Of a DNA stretch of 64,000 nt, positions 6,479 to 14,928 are shown in pieces. Below the pieces are notes generated by a model. The model did no database searches. It had not been told where the DNA came from and was given only the letters and a program-made list of their open reading frames with translations. The position numbers and the translations under genes were made by a program. How positions within the stretch are numbered: the first letter of the stretch is position 1; each line of letters starts with the position of its first letter. The DNA is from Fibrella forsythiae (GTDB lineage: Bacteria; Bacteroidota; Bacteroidia; Cytophagales; Spirosomataceae): positions 62,001 to 126,000 of the forward strand of contig NZ_JAFMYW010000006.1 in assembly GCF_017353175.1 (NCBI RefSeq), written 5' to 3'.

Positions 6479-8002
6479 CTAAAGCTCAAAGGTGATTCCT
6501 TGTGCCAATGGCATGGTAGCGCCGTAATTGATGGTGTTGGTCTGACGACGCATGTACGTTTTCCAGGCGTCGGAACCAGATTCACGGCCGCCACCAGTTT
6601 CTTTTTCGCCTCCAAAGGCACCTCCGATTTCGGCTCCCGACGTACCAATATTGACGTTGGCGATGCCACAGTCAGACCCGGCAACGCTCAGAAATTGTTC
6701 GGCTTCACGCAGGTTCAGCGTGAAGATGGCCGATGAAAGGCCCTGCGGCACACTGTTTTGCAGGGTAATGGCTTCGTCGAGCGTCGTGTACGGAATGACG
6801 TAGAGAATAGGTGCAAAGGTTTCGCGCTGCACCACAGGCCAGTGGTTTTGTGCCTCGGCCACACAGGGTTTTACGTAACAGCCCGACTCATAGCCTGCCC
6901 CCGTCAACGTACCTGGCTCAACAATGAATGTTCCGCCCGCTTCACGAATGTCGGCCACGGCTTTTTGGTAACCGGCAACGGCATCTTTATCAATCAGGGG
7001 GCCAACATGCACGGTGGGGTCGAGCGGGTCGCCGATGCGAAGTTGGGCGTAGGCGCGCGCCAGACGGTTACGGATTTCGGGCAGCAGGCTCTGGTGAACG
7101 ATCAGTCGCCGGGTAGTGGTACATCGTTGACCAGCTGTGCCAACGGCCCCGAATACGATGGCGGGAATGGCCAGATCGAGGTCAGCATTGTTCGACACGA
7201 TAATGGCGTTGTTACCGCCCAGTTCGAGCAGGCTCCGGCCCATACGTTCGGCTACGGCTACCCCAACTGCTTTGCCCATACGGGTGCTGCCGGTAGCTGA
7301 TACCAGTGCCACGCGCGGGTCGCGGGCCAGCCATTCACCCGTATCACGCCCCCCCGAGACCAGGCACGATACTCCTTCAGGTACGTCGTTGTTCCGCAAC
7401 ACATCCTGAATGATCTGCTGACAGGCAAGGGCCGTGAGCGGTGTTTTCTCCGATGGCTTCCAGATGCACACATCGCCGCACACCCAGGCCAGCATGGCGT
7501 TCCATGACCATACGGCCACCGGAAAATTGAATGCCGAGATAATGCCCACTATCCCCACTGGATGGTACTGCTCATACATGCGGTGGGCGGGGCGTTCGGA
7601 GTGCATGGTCAGGCCATACAGTTGGCGCGACTGGCCCACGGCGAAGTCGCAGATGTCAATGATTTCCTGCACTTCGCCCAGGCCTTCCTGGAACGATTTA
7701 CCCATTTCGAAACTAACCAGCTTACCCAGGTCACTTTTGTACAGCCGGAACTGGTCGCCCATCTGTCGAACAATGTCGCCGCGTTTCGGGGCCGGAACGA
7801 GCCGCCACTGAGCAAATGCCGCCTGTGCCGTTTCAACAACCCGGTCATAATCTGCGCGGGTTGACGCATAAACACGGGCAATCAGGCTGCCATCGGTGGG
7901 CGAATACGAGTCGATGGTTTTATCGCCGTGATGCCAGAACTGCTGGCCGGTACTGGTGCCAGGTTTGTTTTTGTGCTGTGGAACGGGGAGGATGTTTTCC
8001 AT
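6479..8002 (-). CDS. ALDH7-type aldehyde dehydrogenase (aminoadipate-semialdehyde dehydrogenase-like)
   Basis: This 507-residue NAD(P)-dependent aldehyde dehydrogenase has LLELGGNNAIIV (with the general base region), GTAGQRCTTTRRL with the catalytic Cys, and the glycine-rich GGEKETGGGRESG tail typical of ALDH7/antiquitin. Family members oxidise alpha-aminoadipate semialdehyde or other amino-aldehydes; the true substrate here is not shown. I take the ATG at 8002: the frame extends to 8104 but would run through a hairpin repeat. It lies downstream of nspC on the same strand, separated by that hairpin, so a link to polyamine or lysine breakdown is possible. Confidence 0.9.
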   Translation of the reverse strand: MENILPVPQHKNKPGTSTGQQFWHHGDKTIDSYSPTDGSLIARVYASTRADYDRVVETAQAAFAQWRLVPAPKRGDIVRQMGDQFRLYKSDLGKLVSFEMGKSFQEGLGEVQEIIDICDFAVGQSRQLYGLTMHSERPAHRMYEQYHPVGIVGIISAFNFPVAVWSWNAMLAWVCGDVCIWKPSEKTPLTALACQQIIQDVLRNNDVPEGVSCLVSGGRDTGEWLARDPRVALVSATGSTRMGKAVGVAVAERMGRSLLELGGNNAIIVSNNADLDLAIPAIVFGAVGTAGQRCTTTRRLIVHQSLLPEIRNRLARAYAQLRIGDPLDPTVHVGPLIDKDAVAGYQKAVADIREAGGTFIVEPGTLTGAGYESGCYVKPCVAEAQNHWPVVQRETFAPILYVIPYTTLDEAITLQNSVPQGLSSAIFTLNLREAEQFLSVAGSDCGIANVNIGTSGAEIGGAFGGEKETGGGRESGSDAWKTYMRRQTNTINYGATMPLAQGITFEL

Positions 8003-8025
8003 GAATGAATAGTTTACCGTTTGCT

Positions 8026-8119
8026 GTTTACCGTTTTCCGTTGCACTGCTATTCCAGCCTTCTGTTGTGTAGCAGCGCAACAGAAGGCTGGAATAGCAGT
8101 GCAACGGAAAACGGCAAAC
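8026..8119. repeat. Long near-perfect inverted repeat (42-bp arms)
   Basis: The arms 8026-8067 and 8078-8119 match at 41 of 42 positions, with a 10-base loop. It fills the gap between nspC (stop at 8123) and the aldehyde dehydrogenase. As RNA it would be a very stable hairpin that could limit read-through or stabilise transcript ends. It has no T-tract of classical terminator type on the minus strand. Confidence 0.85.
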
Positions 8120-8122
8120 TTT

Positions 8123-9325
8123 TTATGATAATCTGTCTTTAAAACTGTCATATCCGTATTCCCGCACGAGCTGAAAAGTGCCGTCTTCTCTGGCAATACC
8201 GATGGCGGGCAGGTTAACACCGTTAAATGTGCTGGTTTTCACCATCGTGTAGTGAATCATATCTTCGAAGATGATCCGGTCGCCCACCGCTAACGGCCGG
8301 TCGAAACTATAGTCGCCCATGAAGTCGCCGGCCAGGCAGGTCATGCCACCGAGGCGATAGGTCGGCTTACCGGCAACCGGCTCCTGATAGGCATCACGGA
8401 TGCGTGGTTTGTAGGGCATTTCCAGCGTGTCGGGCATGTGGGCGGCAAACGACGTATCGAGCACGGCTACATCAATCCCCTGACTATCAAACACGTCGAG
8501 CACGGTACTGACGAGCACACCCGTTTGCCAGCCAATGGCCGATCCGGGCTCCATGATAACCTCTACATCGTATTTTTCGCGAAAGTTTTTTAGCAGGCCA
8601 ACCAGGTGCCGGGTGTCGTAGCCCTCGCGGGTCATCAGGTGGCCACCACCCATATTCACCCACTTCACCTGGCGGAGCAGATCGCCGAACTTCGCTTCCA
8701 GAGCGGCCAGCGTCCGTTCGAGCGTGAACGAGTCGTTTTCACACAGCGTATGAAAATGCAGCCCCTCAATTCCGGCGGGCAACGTATCGGGCAGTTTATC
8801 CCGCGTAACGCCCAATCGTGACCCCGGTACACACGGATTATACATGTCAGTGGCCACTTCCGAGTATTGCGGATTTACGCGAATACCGAAGGAAGGGGAG
8901 GAAAGAGAAAATGGAGGAATGGAGGAACGGGGAGCTTCGCTGGTCTTTACCTTTCCTCCTTCCTCCTTTCCTCCTCTAAACCGCTCCCACTGCGTCCAGG
9001 AGTTGAATGTCACGTGGCTGCTTCGGCTCAGAATTTCGTCGAACTCGTCATCGCGGTAGGCGGGTACGTAGGCATGGGCAGGTACGTTCATGTACTCGTT
9101 CACGAGTTTGATTTCGTTCAGGCTGCTGGCGGTGGCGCCACTCAGGTATTCACGAACCAACGGAAAAGCGCTGAACATGGAGAAGCCTTTCAGGGCCAAT
9201 ATAATTGTAACGCCGGCTTCGCGTTGCACCGAATCGATCAGTTGAAGGTTCTGGCGGAGTTTGGCCTCATCGAGCACAAAGCAGGGCGATGGTGCCTGCT
9301 CAAGTCTTTCAGTTTCTGGATACAT
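8123..9325 (-). CDS. nspC: Carboxynorspermidine decarboxylase
   Basis: This is a fold-III PLP decarboxylase that turns carboxynorspermidine (or carboxyspermidine) into norspermidine (or spermidine). Visible signs are PLP Lys46 in LALKGFSMF, HFHTLCEN, the phosphate-binding WVNMGGGH and EPGSAIGW, and the dimer-face GMTCLAGD-F-GDY region. The protein has 400 residues where family members have about 370-380; the surplus is a low-complexity block at about residues 118-145 encoded by 8891-8974. The partner enzyme, carboxynorspermidine synthase, is encoded at 59660-60862. A -7 box lies only 5 bp upstream of the ATG, so the transcript may be leaderless. Confidence 0.93.
   Translation of the reverse strand: MYPETERLEQAPSPCFVLDEAKLRQNLQLIDSVQREAGVTIILALKGFSMFSAFPLVREYLSGATASSLNEIKLVNEYMNVPAHAYVPAYRDDEFDEILSRSSHVTFNSWTQWERFRGGKEEGGKVKTSEAPRSSIPPFSLSSPSFGIRVNPQYSEVATDMYNPCVPGSRLGVTRDKLPDTLPAGIEGLHFHTLCENDSFTLERTLAALEAKFGDLLRQVKWVNMGGGHLMTREGYDTRHLVGLLKNFREKYDVEVIMEPGSAIGWQTGVLVSTVLDVFDSQGIDVAVLDTSFAAHMPDTLEMPYKPRIRDAYQEPVAGKPTYRLGGMTCLAGDFMGDYSFDRPLAVGDRIIFEDMIHYTMVKTSTFNGVNLPAIGIAREDGTFQLVREYGYDSFKDRLS
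8891..8974. repeat. In-frame palindromic low-complexity insertion within nspC
   Basis: On the plus strand a purine-rich run (GGAAGGGGAGGAAAGAG...) is followed about 25 bp later by a pyrimidine-rich run (CTTTCCTCCTTCCTCC...), giving an imperfect inverted repeat. It adds about 28 codons between the conserved WERFR and FGIRVN segments and keeps the reading frame. Confidence 0.6.
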
Positions 9326-9329
9326 GCGG

Positions 9330-9337
9330 CAAAGATA
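9330..9337 (-). promoter_or_regulatory. -7 promoter element for nspC
   Basis: On the minus strand the sequence is TATCTTTG, an exact match to the Bacteroidota TAnnTTTG box. It lies 5 bp upstream of the nspC ATG, which suggests a very short or absent leader. Confidence 0.55.
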
Positions 9338-9346
9338 ACACGTGGC

Positions 9347-9386
9347 TTCACCTCACCGATACGTTGCGACGTATCGGTGAGGTGAA
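9347..9386. repeat. Perfect inverted repeat between nspC and ispG
   Basis: The 18-bp arms 9347-9364 and 9369-9386 are perfect, with loop TGCG. It lies between the divergent -7 boxes of nspC and ispG, so it could be an operator acting on both or a transcript hairpin. Confidence 0.75.
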
Positions 9387-9407
9387 CAGGCTTGCAGCGG
9401 AATGTGT

Positions 9408-9415
9408 TACCTTTG
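9408..9415 (+). promoter_or_regulatory. -7 promoter element for ispG
   Basis: TACCTTTG matches TAnnTTTG exactly, 22 bp before the ispG ATG. A weak TTGC lies upstream at 9392, closer than the usual spacing. Confidence 0.55.
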
Positions 9416-9437
9416 TAGTGCTCAATAAGCCACCTGT

Positions 9438-11441
9438 ATGCTCGATTTTCTGACCAGCGCCCTGTCTGGCGATGCTCCTCAAACACCTCGCCTGTATGCG
9501 CCATCGCTAACTGAATACGTTCGCCGCGAGACGGTGACCGTCAACATTGGCAACGTACCTATGGGCTCGGCCCATCCAATTCGGGTACAGTCAATGACCA
9601 CCATCGACACGATGGATACGCTGGGATCGGTGGAGCAGTCGATCCGGATGATCGAAGCGGGCTGTGAGTACATCCGCATTACGGCTCCGAGTGTGAAAGA
9701 AGCCCAGAATCTGGAGAATATCCGCAAGGAATTACGAGCCCGTGGATATACAACGCCCCTGATCGCCGATATCCACTTTACACCAAATGCCGCCGAGCTG
9801 GCCGCCCGTGTGGTTGAGAAAGTGCGGATCAACCCCGGCAATTACGCTGACCGCAAGCGCTTCGAGCATATCGATTATACCAACGATTCATACGCGGCTG
9901 AACTCGAACGCATCCGTGAGAAATTCCTGCCCCTAATCCGTATCTGCAAGGAGTACGGCACGGCCATGCGTATCGGCACAAATCATGGGTCTCTCTCCGA
10001 CCGGATCCTGAGTCGCTACGGCGATACACCCGTCGGTATGGTAGAATCGGCACTGGAGTTTCTGCGCATCTGCGAAGACGAAAAGTACTACAACATTGTG
10101 TTGTCGATGAAGTCGAGCAACCCGCAGGTCATGGTTCAGGCCTACCGGTTGCTGGTTCAGCGGCTCGATGAGGAAGGGCTGAAACCCTATCCATTGCATC
10201 TTGGTGTTACCGAAGCCGGCGAGGCTGAAGATGGTCGCATCAAATCGGCGTTGGGCATAGGTACGTTGCTCGAAGATGGCCTGGGCGACACGGTTCGGGT
10301 TTCGCTTACGGAAGATCCTGAACTGGAAGCCCCCGTTGCCAAAGCGCTGATTGATCGCTACACGACCCGCACCCAAACGGCCAGCCCCATTCCGGCACTG
10401 ACCGAGCTACCGTATAACCCGTTCCAGTATACCCGTCGGCAAACGCATGAAGTCGCTAATTTTGGTGGTACCAACGTACCCAGAGTACTGGCCGACTACA
10501 GTCAGGTTGCGGTTCATGAAACCGACGTACTGAAAGCAGTTGGCCATTTCTATCTGCCCGTGCCCGACAAATGGGCCATGAATGACCTCGGCTCCGATTA
10601 CCTCTACACAGGTAGCGTGCCCGCCAGCTTCATGCTGCCCAACGGCTTGAGAGAAGTGCAGGATTACAGCGTTTGGCGCACTCATACCGATCAGCTGACT
10701 ACACACCCCGTTCTGTCGGCAGCCGATTACCTCTCGGCCAGAACACGCACGCAGGGTTTGCACATCCGGCTCAACTTTGTTCGCTTTACCCTGGCCGACC
10801 TGACCGACGAGCTGGCGGAGGCACTACATCAGGATCGGAACATAGTAGGAATAGCCACAACCAGCAATACCCACGCCATGCCCGAGTTGCGGCGTTTATT
10901 CGTTGAACTGGTTAACCGTGCGCTTACGCTGCCCATCGTCATACAACGAGGATACACGGTACCAGTGGCCGATCTGCCTTTATACGCGGCTACCGATATT
11001 GGTGGATTGCTGGTCGATGGGTTTGGTGATGGCATCTTGCTGCAGGCTACGCACAGCGAGGAACTGAAACCATTAAACGGTCTGGCTTTCGGCATTCTAC
11101 AGGCCGCCCGGACCCGCATTACAAAAACGGAGTACATATCCTGTCCGTCGTGTGGGCGTACGCTCTTCGATCTGCAGGAAACTACGGCCCACATTCGCCA
11201 GCGTACCGATCATCTGAAAGGCGTGAAGATCGGTATTATGGGCTGTATTGTAAATGGTCCCGGCGAGATGGCCGATGCCGATTATGGGTACGTTGGCATT
11301 GGCCGTGACAAGATCGCCCTGTACCGGGGTCAGCAGGTAATGAAGAAATCGGTACCTGCCGCCAATGCCGTAGATGAACTGATCGAGCTGATCCGGGAAG
11401 ATGGCCGCTGGCTCGAGCCCACGCAGGCGGCTACGGTATAG
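9438..11441 (+). CDS. ispG: 4-hydroxy-3-methylbut-2-enyl-diphosphate synthase, long form
   Basis: This is the penultimate enzyme of the methylerythritol phosphate pathway: it reduces MEcPP to HMBPP with a [4Fe-4S] cluster. The 667-residue length, an N-terminal TIM barrel (MGSAHPIRVQSMTTIDTMD, IADIHFTP, RINPGNY), an inserted middle domain, and the C-terminal cluster domain with SCPSCGRTLFDLQ and IGIMGCIVNGPGEMADADYG are typical of the long Bacteroidota/plant type. The gene stands alone on the plus strand, divergent from nspC, with its own -7 box. Confidence 0.97.
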   Translation: MLDFLTSALSGDAPQTPRLYAPSLTEYVRRETVTVNIGNVPMGSAHPIRVQSMTTIDTMDTLGSVEQSIRMIEAGCEYIRITAPSVKEAQNLENIRKELRARGYTTPLIADIHFTPNAAELAARVVEKVRINPGNYADRKRFEHIDYTNDSYAAELERIREKFLPLIRICKEYGTAMRIGTNHGSLSDRILSRYGDTPVGMVESALEFLRICEDEKYYNIVLSMKSSNPQVMVQAYRLLVQRLDEEGLKPYPLHLGVTEAGEAEDGRIKSALGIGTLLEDGLGDTVRVSLTEDPELEAPVAKALIDRYTTRTQTASPIPALTELPYNPFQYTRRQTHEVANFGGTNVPRVLADYSQVAVHETDVLKAVGHFYLPVPDKWAMNDLGSDYLYTGSVPASFMLPNGLREVQDYSVWRTHTDQLTTHPVLSAADYLSARTRTQGLHIRLNFVRFTLADLTDELAEALHQDRNIVGIATTSNTHAMPELRRLFVELVNRALTLPIVIQRGYTVPVADLPLYAATDIGGLLVDGFGDGILLQATHSEELKPLNGLAFGILQAARTRITKTEYISCPSCGRTLFDLQETTAHIRQRTDHLKGVKIGIMGCIVNGPGEMADADYGYVGIGRDKIALYRGQQVMKKSVPAANAVDELIELIREDGRWLEPTQAATV

Positions 11442-11563
11442 AGCCTGTAAATTACGGATGATCCGGTAAACCTTTTCGCCTGCTTTTTGGCTTATATAGA
11501 TGGGCGCTGAGCTTGTTTGGCGGGCGGCCCGTTCACGAATTTCAAACGATAAACACACTTTCT

Positions 11564-11752
11564 GTGAGCCGTTTAGCTGATTATTTCAAACTTGGGCCAG
11601 TCTTTAGCTATTTTCTGCGGGTCTTCCGCAAGCCCGACCCCACTCGCCCAACCAATGTGAATCTGCGTATGATGCACGGGATCAACCGGATCTCGATTGT
11701 CATGTTCCTGATTTGTATCCTGGTGATGCTCTACCGCGCCTTCATCCGATGA
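11564..11752 (+). CDS. DUF6728-like small membrane protein
   Basis: This is a protein of about 62 residues with FRKPDPTRPTNVNLRMMHGI followed by one hydrophobic helix (ISIVMFLICILVMLY). The RKxDPxRPxNxNLRxMHGIN pattern is conserved in a small Bacteroidota family of unknown function. I place the start at GTG 11564; a TTG at 11513 would add 17 unconserved residues. The stop overlaps the next gene's ATG (ATGA), so the two are translationally coupled. Confidence 0.75.
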   Translation: MSRLADYFKLGPVFSYFLRVFRKPDPTRPTNVNLRMMHGINRISIVMFLICILVMLYRAFIR

Positions 11753-12105
11753 CCGTCGAGGAGTTACGTGACTACTGTTTGAGCAAGCCTGCCACCACTG
11801 AGTCGTTTCCGTTCGATGAAACCACGCTGGTGTTTAAAGTGGCGGGTAAAGTGTTTGCTCTGTTGGATATCGACGGGCGACCGATGAGCGTTAATCTGAA
11901 GTGTGACCCGGAACGGGCCGTTGAACTTCGGGAGCTTCATGCTGCCATTCAACCTGCTTTCCATATGAATAAACGCCATTGGAACTCCGTCACGTCTAAT
12001 GGGTCATTACGCGACAGCCTCATCCGTGAACTCATCGATCATTCCTACGAACGGGTGGTAGCCGGGCTCCCGAAAGCCGTTCGCGCGTCATTGGCTGACG
12101 CCTGA
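11749..12105 (+). CDS. MmcQ/YjbR family protein
   Basis: This is a 118-residue cytosolic protein with the family's ELRDYCLSKPATTESFPFD opening, VFKVAGKVFALL, VNLKCDPERA and the NKRHWNSVTSNG segment. YjbR proteins have a CyaY-like fold and are thought to bind DNA, but no reaction is established. The start ATG at 11749 overlaps the stop of the preceding small membrane protein gene. Confidence 0.9.
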   Translation: MTVEELRDYCLSKPATTESFPFDETTLVFKVAGKVFALLDIDGRPMSVNLKCDPERAVELRELHAAIQPAFHMNKRHWNSVTSNGSLRDSLIRELIDHSYERVVAGLPKAVRASLADA

Positions 12106-12181
12106 AACGTACAGCCGGTAGCCCCTGCAGGGTTTCATCGACTATGTGTAATTTAGCAAGCTGAAGAGAGACAGAAGCGTT

Positions 12182-12742
12182 ATGGAAGTTGTACTACTTG
12201 GCGTATTGTTCATGATTTATCTGGTGATGCGCTATTACCTGATCGACCACGAAACTGCCGCCGATAAAGACACAAAACGCTTTCAGGAAGGTATTCATCT
12301 CGTCAGGGAGCGTCAGTTGGAACCGGCTTTCGATTATTTCACCAACGTGCTCCAGAAGCATCCAAAATCGGCAGTTGCCTATGCCTGGCGCGGGAAGTGT
12401 CAGTTGCTGCTGGGCAATTATTACTCCGCTATTTACGATCTCACTCAGGCTGTCAGTATCGACAATACACTGGCCGATTGTTACCTGGATCGAGGCATTG
12501 CCCTTTACAACGTTGACCAGTTTACCGAAGCCTTCCGCGAATTCGATAAAGCGGTGTGGCATATTCGCGATGAACGACCAGATGCCTATCGGTGGCGGGC
12601 CATAGCCCGAATTCAACTCCGTCAGATTAGTCAGGCCGAGAATGATCTGCGCCGGGCGGTGTTACTCGGCGACGAAAATGCCTTTCAGCTCCTTCGGCAG
12701 CCCCCCTTCACCAGGCCGCTACCCGTCAACAGCCAGCGGTAA
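12182..12742 (+). CDS. Membrane-anchored TPR protein
   Basis: This 186-residue protein has one N-terminal membrane helix (VVLLGVLFMIYLVMRYYLI) and about four tetratricopeptide repeats (from about residue 35 to 165, with the PxxAxAYxxRG pattern). It is probably anchored in the inner membrane with the repeats exposed for protein binding; the partner is unknown. Its last 17 bp overlap the convergent remnant of a histidine-kinase gene. Confidence 0.8.
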   Translation: MEVVLLGVLFMIYLVMRYYLIDHETAADKDTKRFQEGIHLVRERQLEPAFDYFTNVLQKHPKSAVAYAWRGKCQLLLGNYYSAIYDLTQAVSIDNTLADCYLDRGIALYNVDQFTEAFREFDKAVWHIRDERPDAYRWRAIARIQLRQISQAENDLRRAVLLGDENAFQLLRQPPFTRPLPVNSQR

Positions 12743-13343
12743 GTAGCCTCCGCCGCTTCGTGTCAAAACCTACCCCCTGATCTGTCACACTGGTTTGATG
12801 GTAGAACGGAGTAACTCGATTAGGCCTTACTCCTGTCTGTAACTCGTCTAGCTGGCGCTGAACGTATTCCACCTTAACTTGAGGTACCTGACCAGCCGGG
12901 ATAAACTGGAGCGCATTCGACAATAGATTCTGGAACAGTTGACTCAATTGCGTACTATCTCTGTTGACAATAGGTAGTTCATCAACCTGAATCTGGGCCA
13001 GACGTTCGGCAATCTCCAGCGAGAGCGTTTCCAGTAGCCCGGCCAGAACGGCGTTTAAGGAGATGGGGCCAAACAATTGCTGACGGGGAGCAATTCGCGA
13101 GTCGCTTAACAGATCAGTAATCAGCAGCGACATACGCGATGCTGATCTAGTTATACGCTCCAGATAGTCCCGGGTTGTTTCATCAAGCTGTTCGTTCATA
13201 TGCTGGCCGGGCAGCATGCTGAAAGACTGAATCTTGCGCAGGGGTTCCTGCAGATCATGACTGGCTACGCAGGCAAACCGTTGCAGGTTATCATTCGATC
13301 GGTGTAGGTGCTGATTCGCTTGCGTTAGGGCCTGGTTACTCAG
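12726..13343 (-). pseudogene. Histidine-kinase fragment, truncated at both ends
   Basis: The minus strand from 13343 reads an open frame with no start codon: coiled-coil-like residues, then FACVASHDLQEPLRKIQSF, the H-box of PAS-type phytochrome-like kinases, then the N-box region ending at DQGVGFDTK. A normal kinase would go on to the G-boxes, but here it stops after about nine unrelated residues. A stop codon lies just before the first codon. Sensor domain and ATP-binding lid are missing, so it cannot work as a kinase. It marks decayed DNA at the edge of the island. Confidence 0.8.
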
Positions 13344-13604
13344 TTAGTTTTTTTACTCTACTTTTCATTGGCTCACTTTCAAGGGTTCAAGACAGGCCTA
13401 TCAACGGTCACTGGATTTGGTTTAGCCAGCCCCCCGTAATGTCTCTACTTACAACTACCGCCCAGCCGTACTGCATAATAATATGGGAGGTCTTGTGCAG
13501 GCTAAGGTGGGATCTAGCCTTCCTGCCTTCTAACTATCAAGGCCCGTTGAGCTTTAAGTTAAAACGTCAGAAAGACAGGATAACGCTTCTCTGTGTTAGT
13601 AAAA
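13344..13604. other. Non-coding gap
   Basis: No convincing gene, RNA or repeat is seen in this stretch between the kinase fragment and the tRNA-Arg terminator. A 64-codon open frame on the plus strand has no family resemblance and is not reported. Confidence 0.4.
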
Positions 13605-13639
13605 ACAAAAAAGCCAGTCAGCAATGGAGCTAACTGGCT
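13605..13639 (-). terminator. Terminator after tRNA-Arg
   Basis: On the minus strand AGCCAGTTAGC pairs with GCTGACTGGCT (arms 13629-13639 and 13612-13622), followed by TTTTTTGTTTTT. It starts 11 bp after the tRNA 3' end. Confidence 0.85.
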
Positions 13640-13649
13640 GGTAATTAAG

Positions 13650-13723
13650 TGATCCCAATTGGATTCGAACCAATGACCGCCTTCTTAGAAGGAAGATGCT
13701 CTATCCAGCTGAGCTATGGGACC
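13650..13723 (-). tRNA. tRNA-Arg (anticodon UCU)
   Basis: The cloverleaf is complete on the minus strand: acceptor GGTCCCA/TGGGATC, D-arm GCTCAGCTGGATAGAGC, anticodon arm TCTTC-CTTCTAA-GAAGG with UCU at positions 34-36, and T-loop GGTTCGAATCC. CCA is not encoded. Confidence 0.95.
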
Positions 13724-14099
13724 AAACCTGTTTAAATCTGGCAGGCAGCGTAACTACACCGTAGATGGCTCACAAAAAAGACGAACCCTTTCTGATGCTG
13801 TGGCTTCAGCACTGCGCTAACCTGTTTACCGGAATTTCCCCAAAAATAGGCAAAAAAGCCTGATTTCCCCCAAAATGATGCGGATAAAGCAGCTATTCTG
13901 TCTTCTGACCAACAGCTGTGCCATACTAGCTTATGGTAATCCCTTGAGATCTTGCTCCTTACCGTGTAGGTAGAGCAGCCATAAATGTATCTGACAAAGA
14001 ACGCCACATAGGTCTGCCAATCAGATAAAACTAGCTGAGATCACCACAGACGGCCCAGAGGTTTATCTCATATTCATGTGTGTAAGGACTGGTTTCTGT
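13724..14099. other. Non-coding gap
   Basis: Nothing convincing is seen here. An open frame of 91 codons on the minus strand is rich in aromatic residues and has no family resemblance. The left border of the tRNA-associated island may lie here, but I found no copy of the tRNA-Pro 3' end. Confidence 0.35.
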
Positions 14100-14282
14100 T
14101 TATTTGCGAAGGGACGATGATGGAACGTCTTCATCTGCTGACACGGCAGCAAGCCCACGTTCCAGCAACTCGATGATTGCCTCACCAATCTTCAGCTTCC
14201 TTCCCTTAATCGCCTGATCTAGTTGATACTGTCGCAGTTTTGAGTAAAGCATCGAATCAACCATAGCTCCTACTTTTCTCAT
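14100..14282 (-). CDS. Small RHH-like protein 2
   Basis: This is a 60-residue basic protein, MRKVGAMVDSMLYSKLRQYQ then a polar turn and KIGEAIIELLERGL. A short strand followed by two helices, the second ending in ERGL, fits a ribbon-helix-helix DNA-binding fold such as plasmid ParG/MobC-type or antitoxin proteins. The ATG at 14282 overlaps the stop of the preceding small gene (ATGA), so I prefer this start over a longer frame from 14363. Function inferred only from shape. Confidence 0.55.
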   Translation of the reverse strand: MRKVGAMVDSMLYSKLRQYQLDQAIKGRKLKIGEAIIELLERGLAAVSADEDVPSSSLRK

Positions 14283-14452
14283 TTTACATTCAAGTCGTCT
14301 AGGGAATGAATTGCCTTTAAACCGCACGTAAGCATTGCAGTATAAATCTCCTTTAGCGTGCATGTACGGCCCTCCTGCCGTTCTGCGTTAATTTGCAAAT
14401 GCCTGACTTTTAGGTGAATTTCATCAGGCACCTCTAAAAATACCGTAGTCAT
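14279..14452 (-). CDS. Small RHH-like protein 1
   Basis: This 57-residue protein starts at ATG 14452 and reads MTTVFLEVPDEIHLKVRHLQ, a polar linker, then TLKEIYTAMLTCGLKAIHS. The strand-helix-helix order and the K-E-I-x-x-A-x-x-x-G-L-K-A helix resemble ribbon-helix-helix proteins. It overlaps the next small gene by four bases (ATGA). The pair looks like a coupled mini-operon, possibly an antitoxin- or mobilisation-type remnant. Confidence 0.5.
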   Translation of the reverse strand: MTTVFLEVPDEIHLKVRHLQINAERQEGRTCTLKEIYTAMLTCGLKAIHSLDDLNVK

Positions 14453-14879
14453 ACTGGGTTGGGCTGTCGATTTACAACTAGAGAAATACGTACCTGTTAC
14501 TTAATACGACAGAGTCTGTTGTGTGAGCAATCAACGGTTTTTTGAGGCCTGCGGATTGGTTGGCAGTTCAATCGTTACCTAATGGATATGACGTAAAACT
14601 GTTCGTTTTTTGACTGTGCCTGCTGGCCTGTGAACACCTGCCAGCTACCACCGCTAATCGTGAATGACATGCTGCCTATGCTGAGAGGTGCAGGAGGGTG
14701 CGATCGTATCCGCTGCTGATTAATCTATTTTGAAAAGTAAACCGTTTGTCTACTACAATATCAGAGTGCACCTAGCGACCTTTTACTTCAGCAGTAGTTG
14801 GCTATATCTATACACTAGAATGGGTTAAACTCCCCGCTTATCTTTCTTATAAGCTGGGGCAAAAAGCTATACCTTTTTG

Positions 14880-14905
14880 AACGTACCCCTGCCAGGTACG
14901 TTTTT
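14880..14905 (+). terminator. Terminator-like hairpin built from two inverted copies of the iterated octamer
   Basis: AACGTACC (14880-14887), a 7-base loop and GGTACGTT (14895-14902) are followed by a T-tract on the plus strand. Both arms are the octamer repeated throughout the window. No plus-strand gene precedes it closely. Confidence 0.6.
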
Positions 14906-14928
14906 GCTTTTATAGGGGTTTATAAAGT

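Noticed and set aside
6758-7300. 180-codon ORF opposite the aldehyde dehydrogenase
   Set aside because: Antisense shadow of a well-conserved gene with GC-rich third positions.
13732-14007. 91-codon ORF beside tRNA-Arg
   Set aside because: Composition rich in Phe, Tyr and Cys, no family pattern, and no recognisable promoter.
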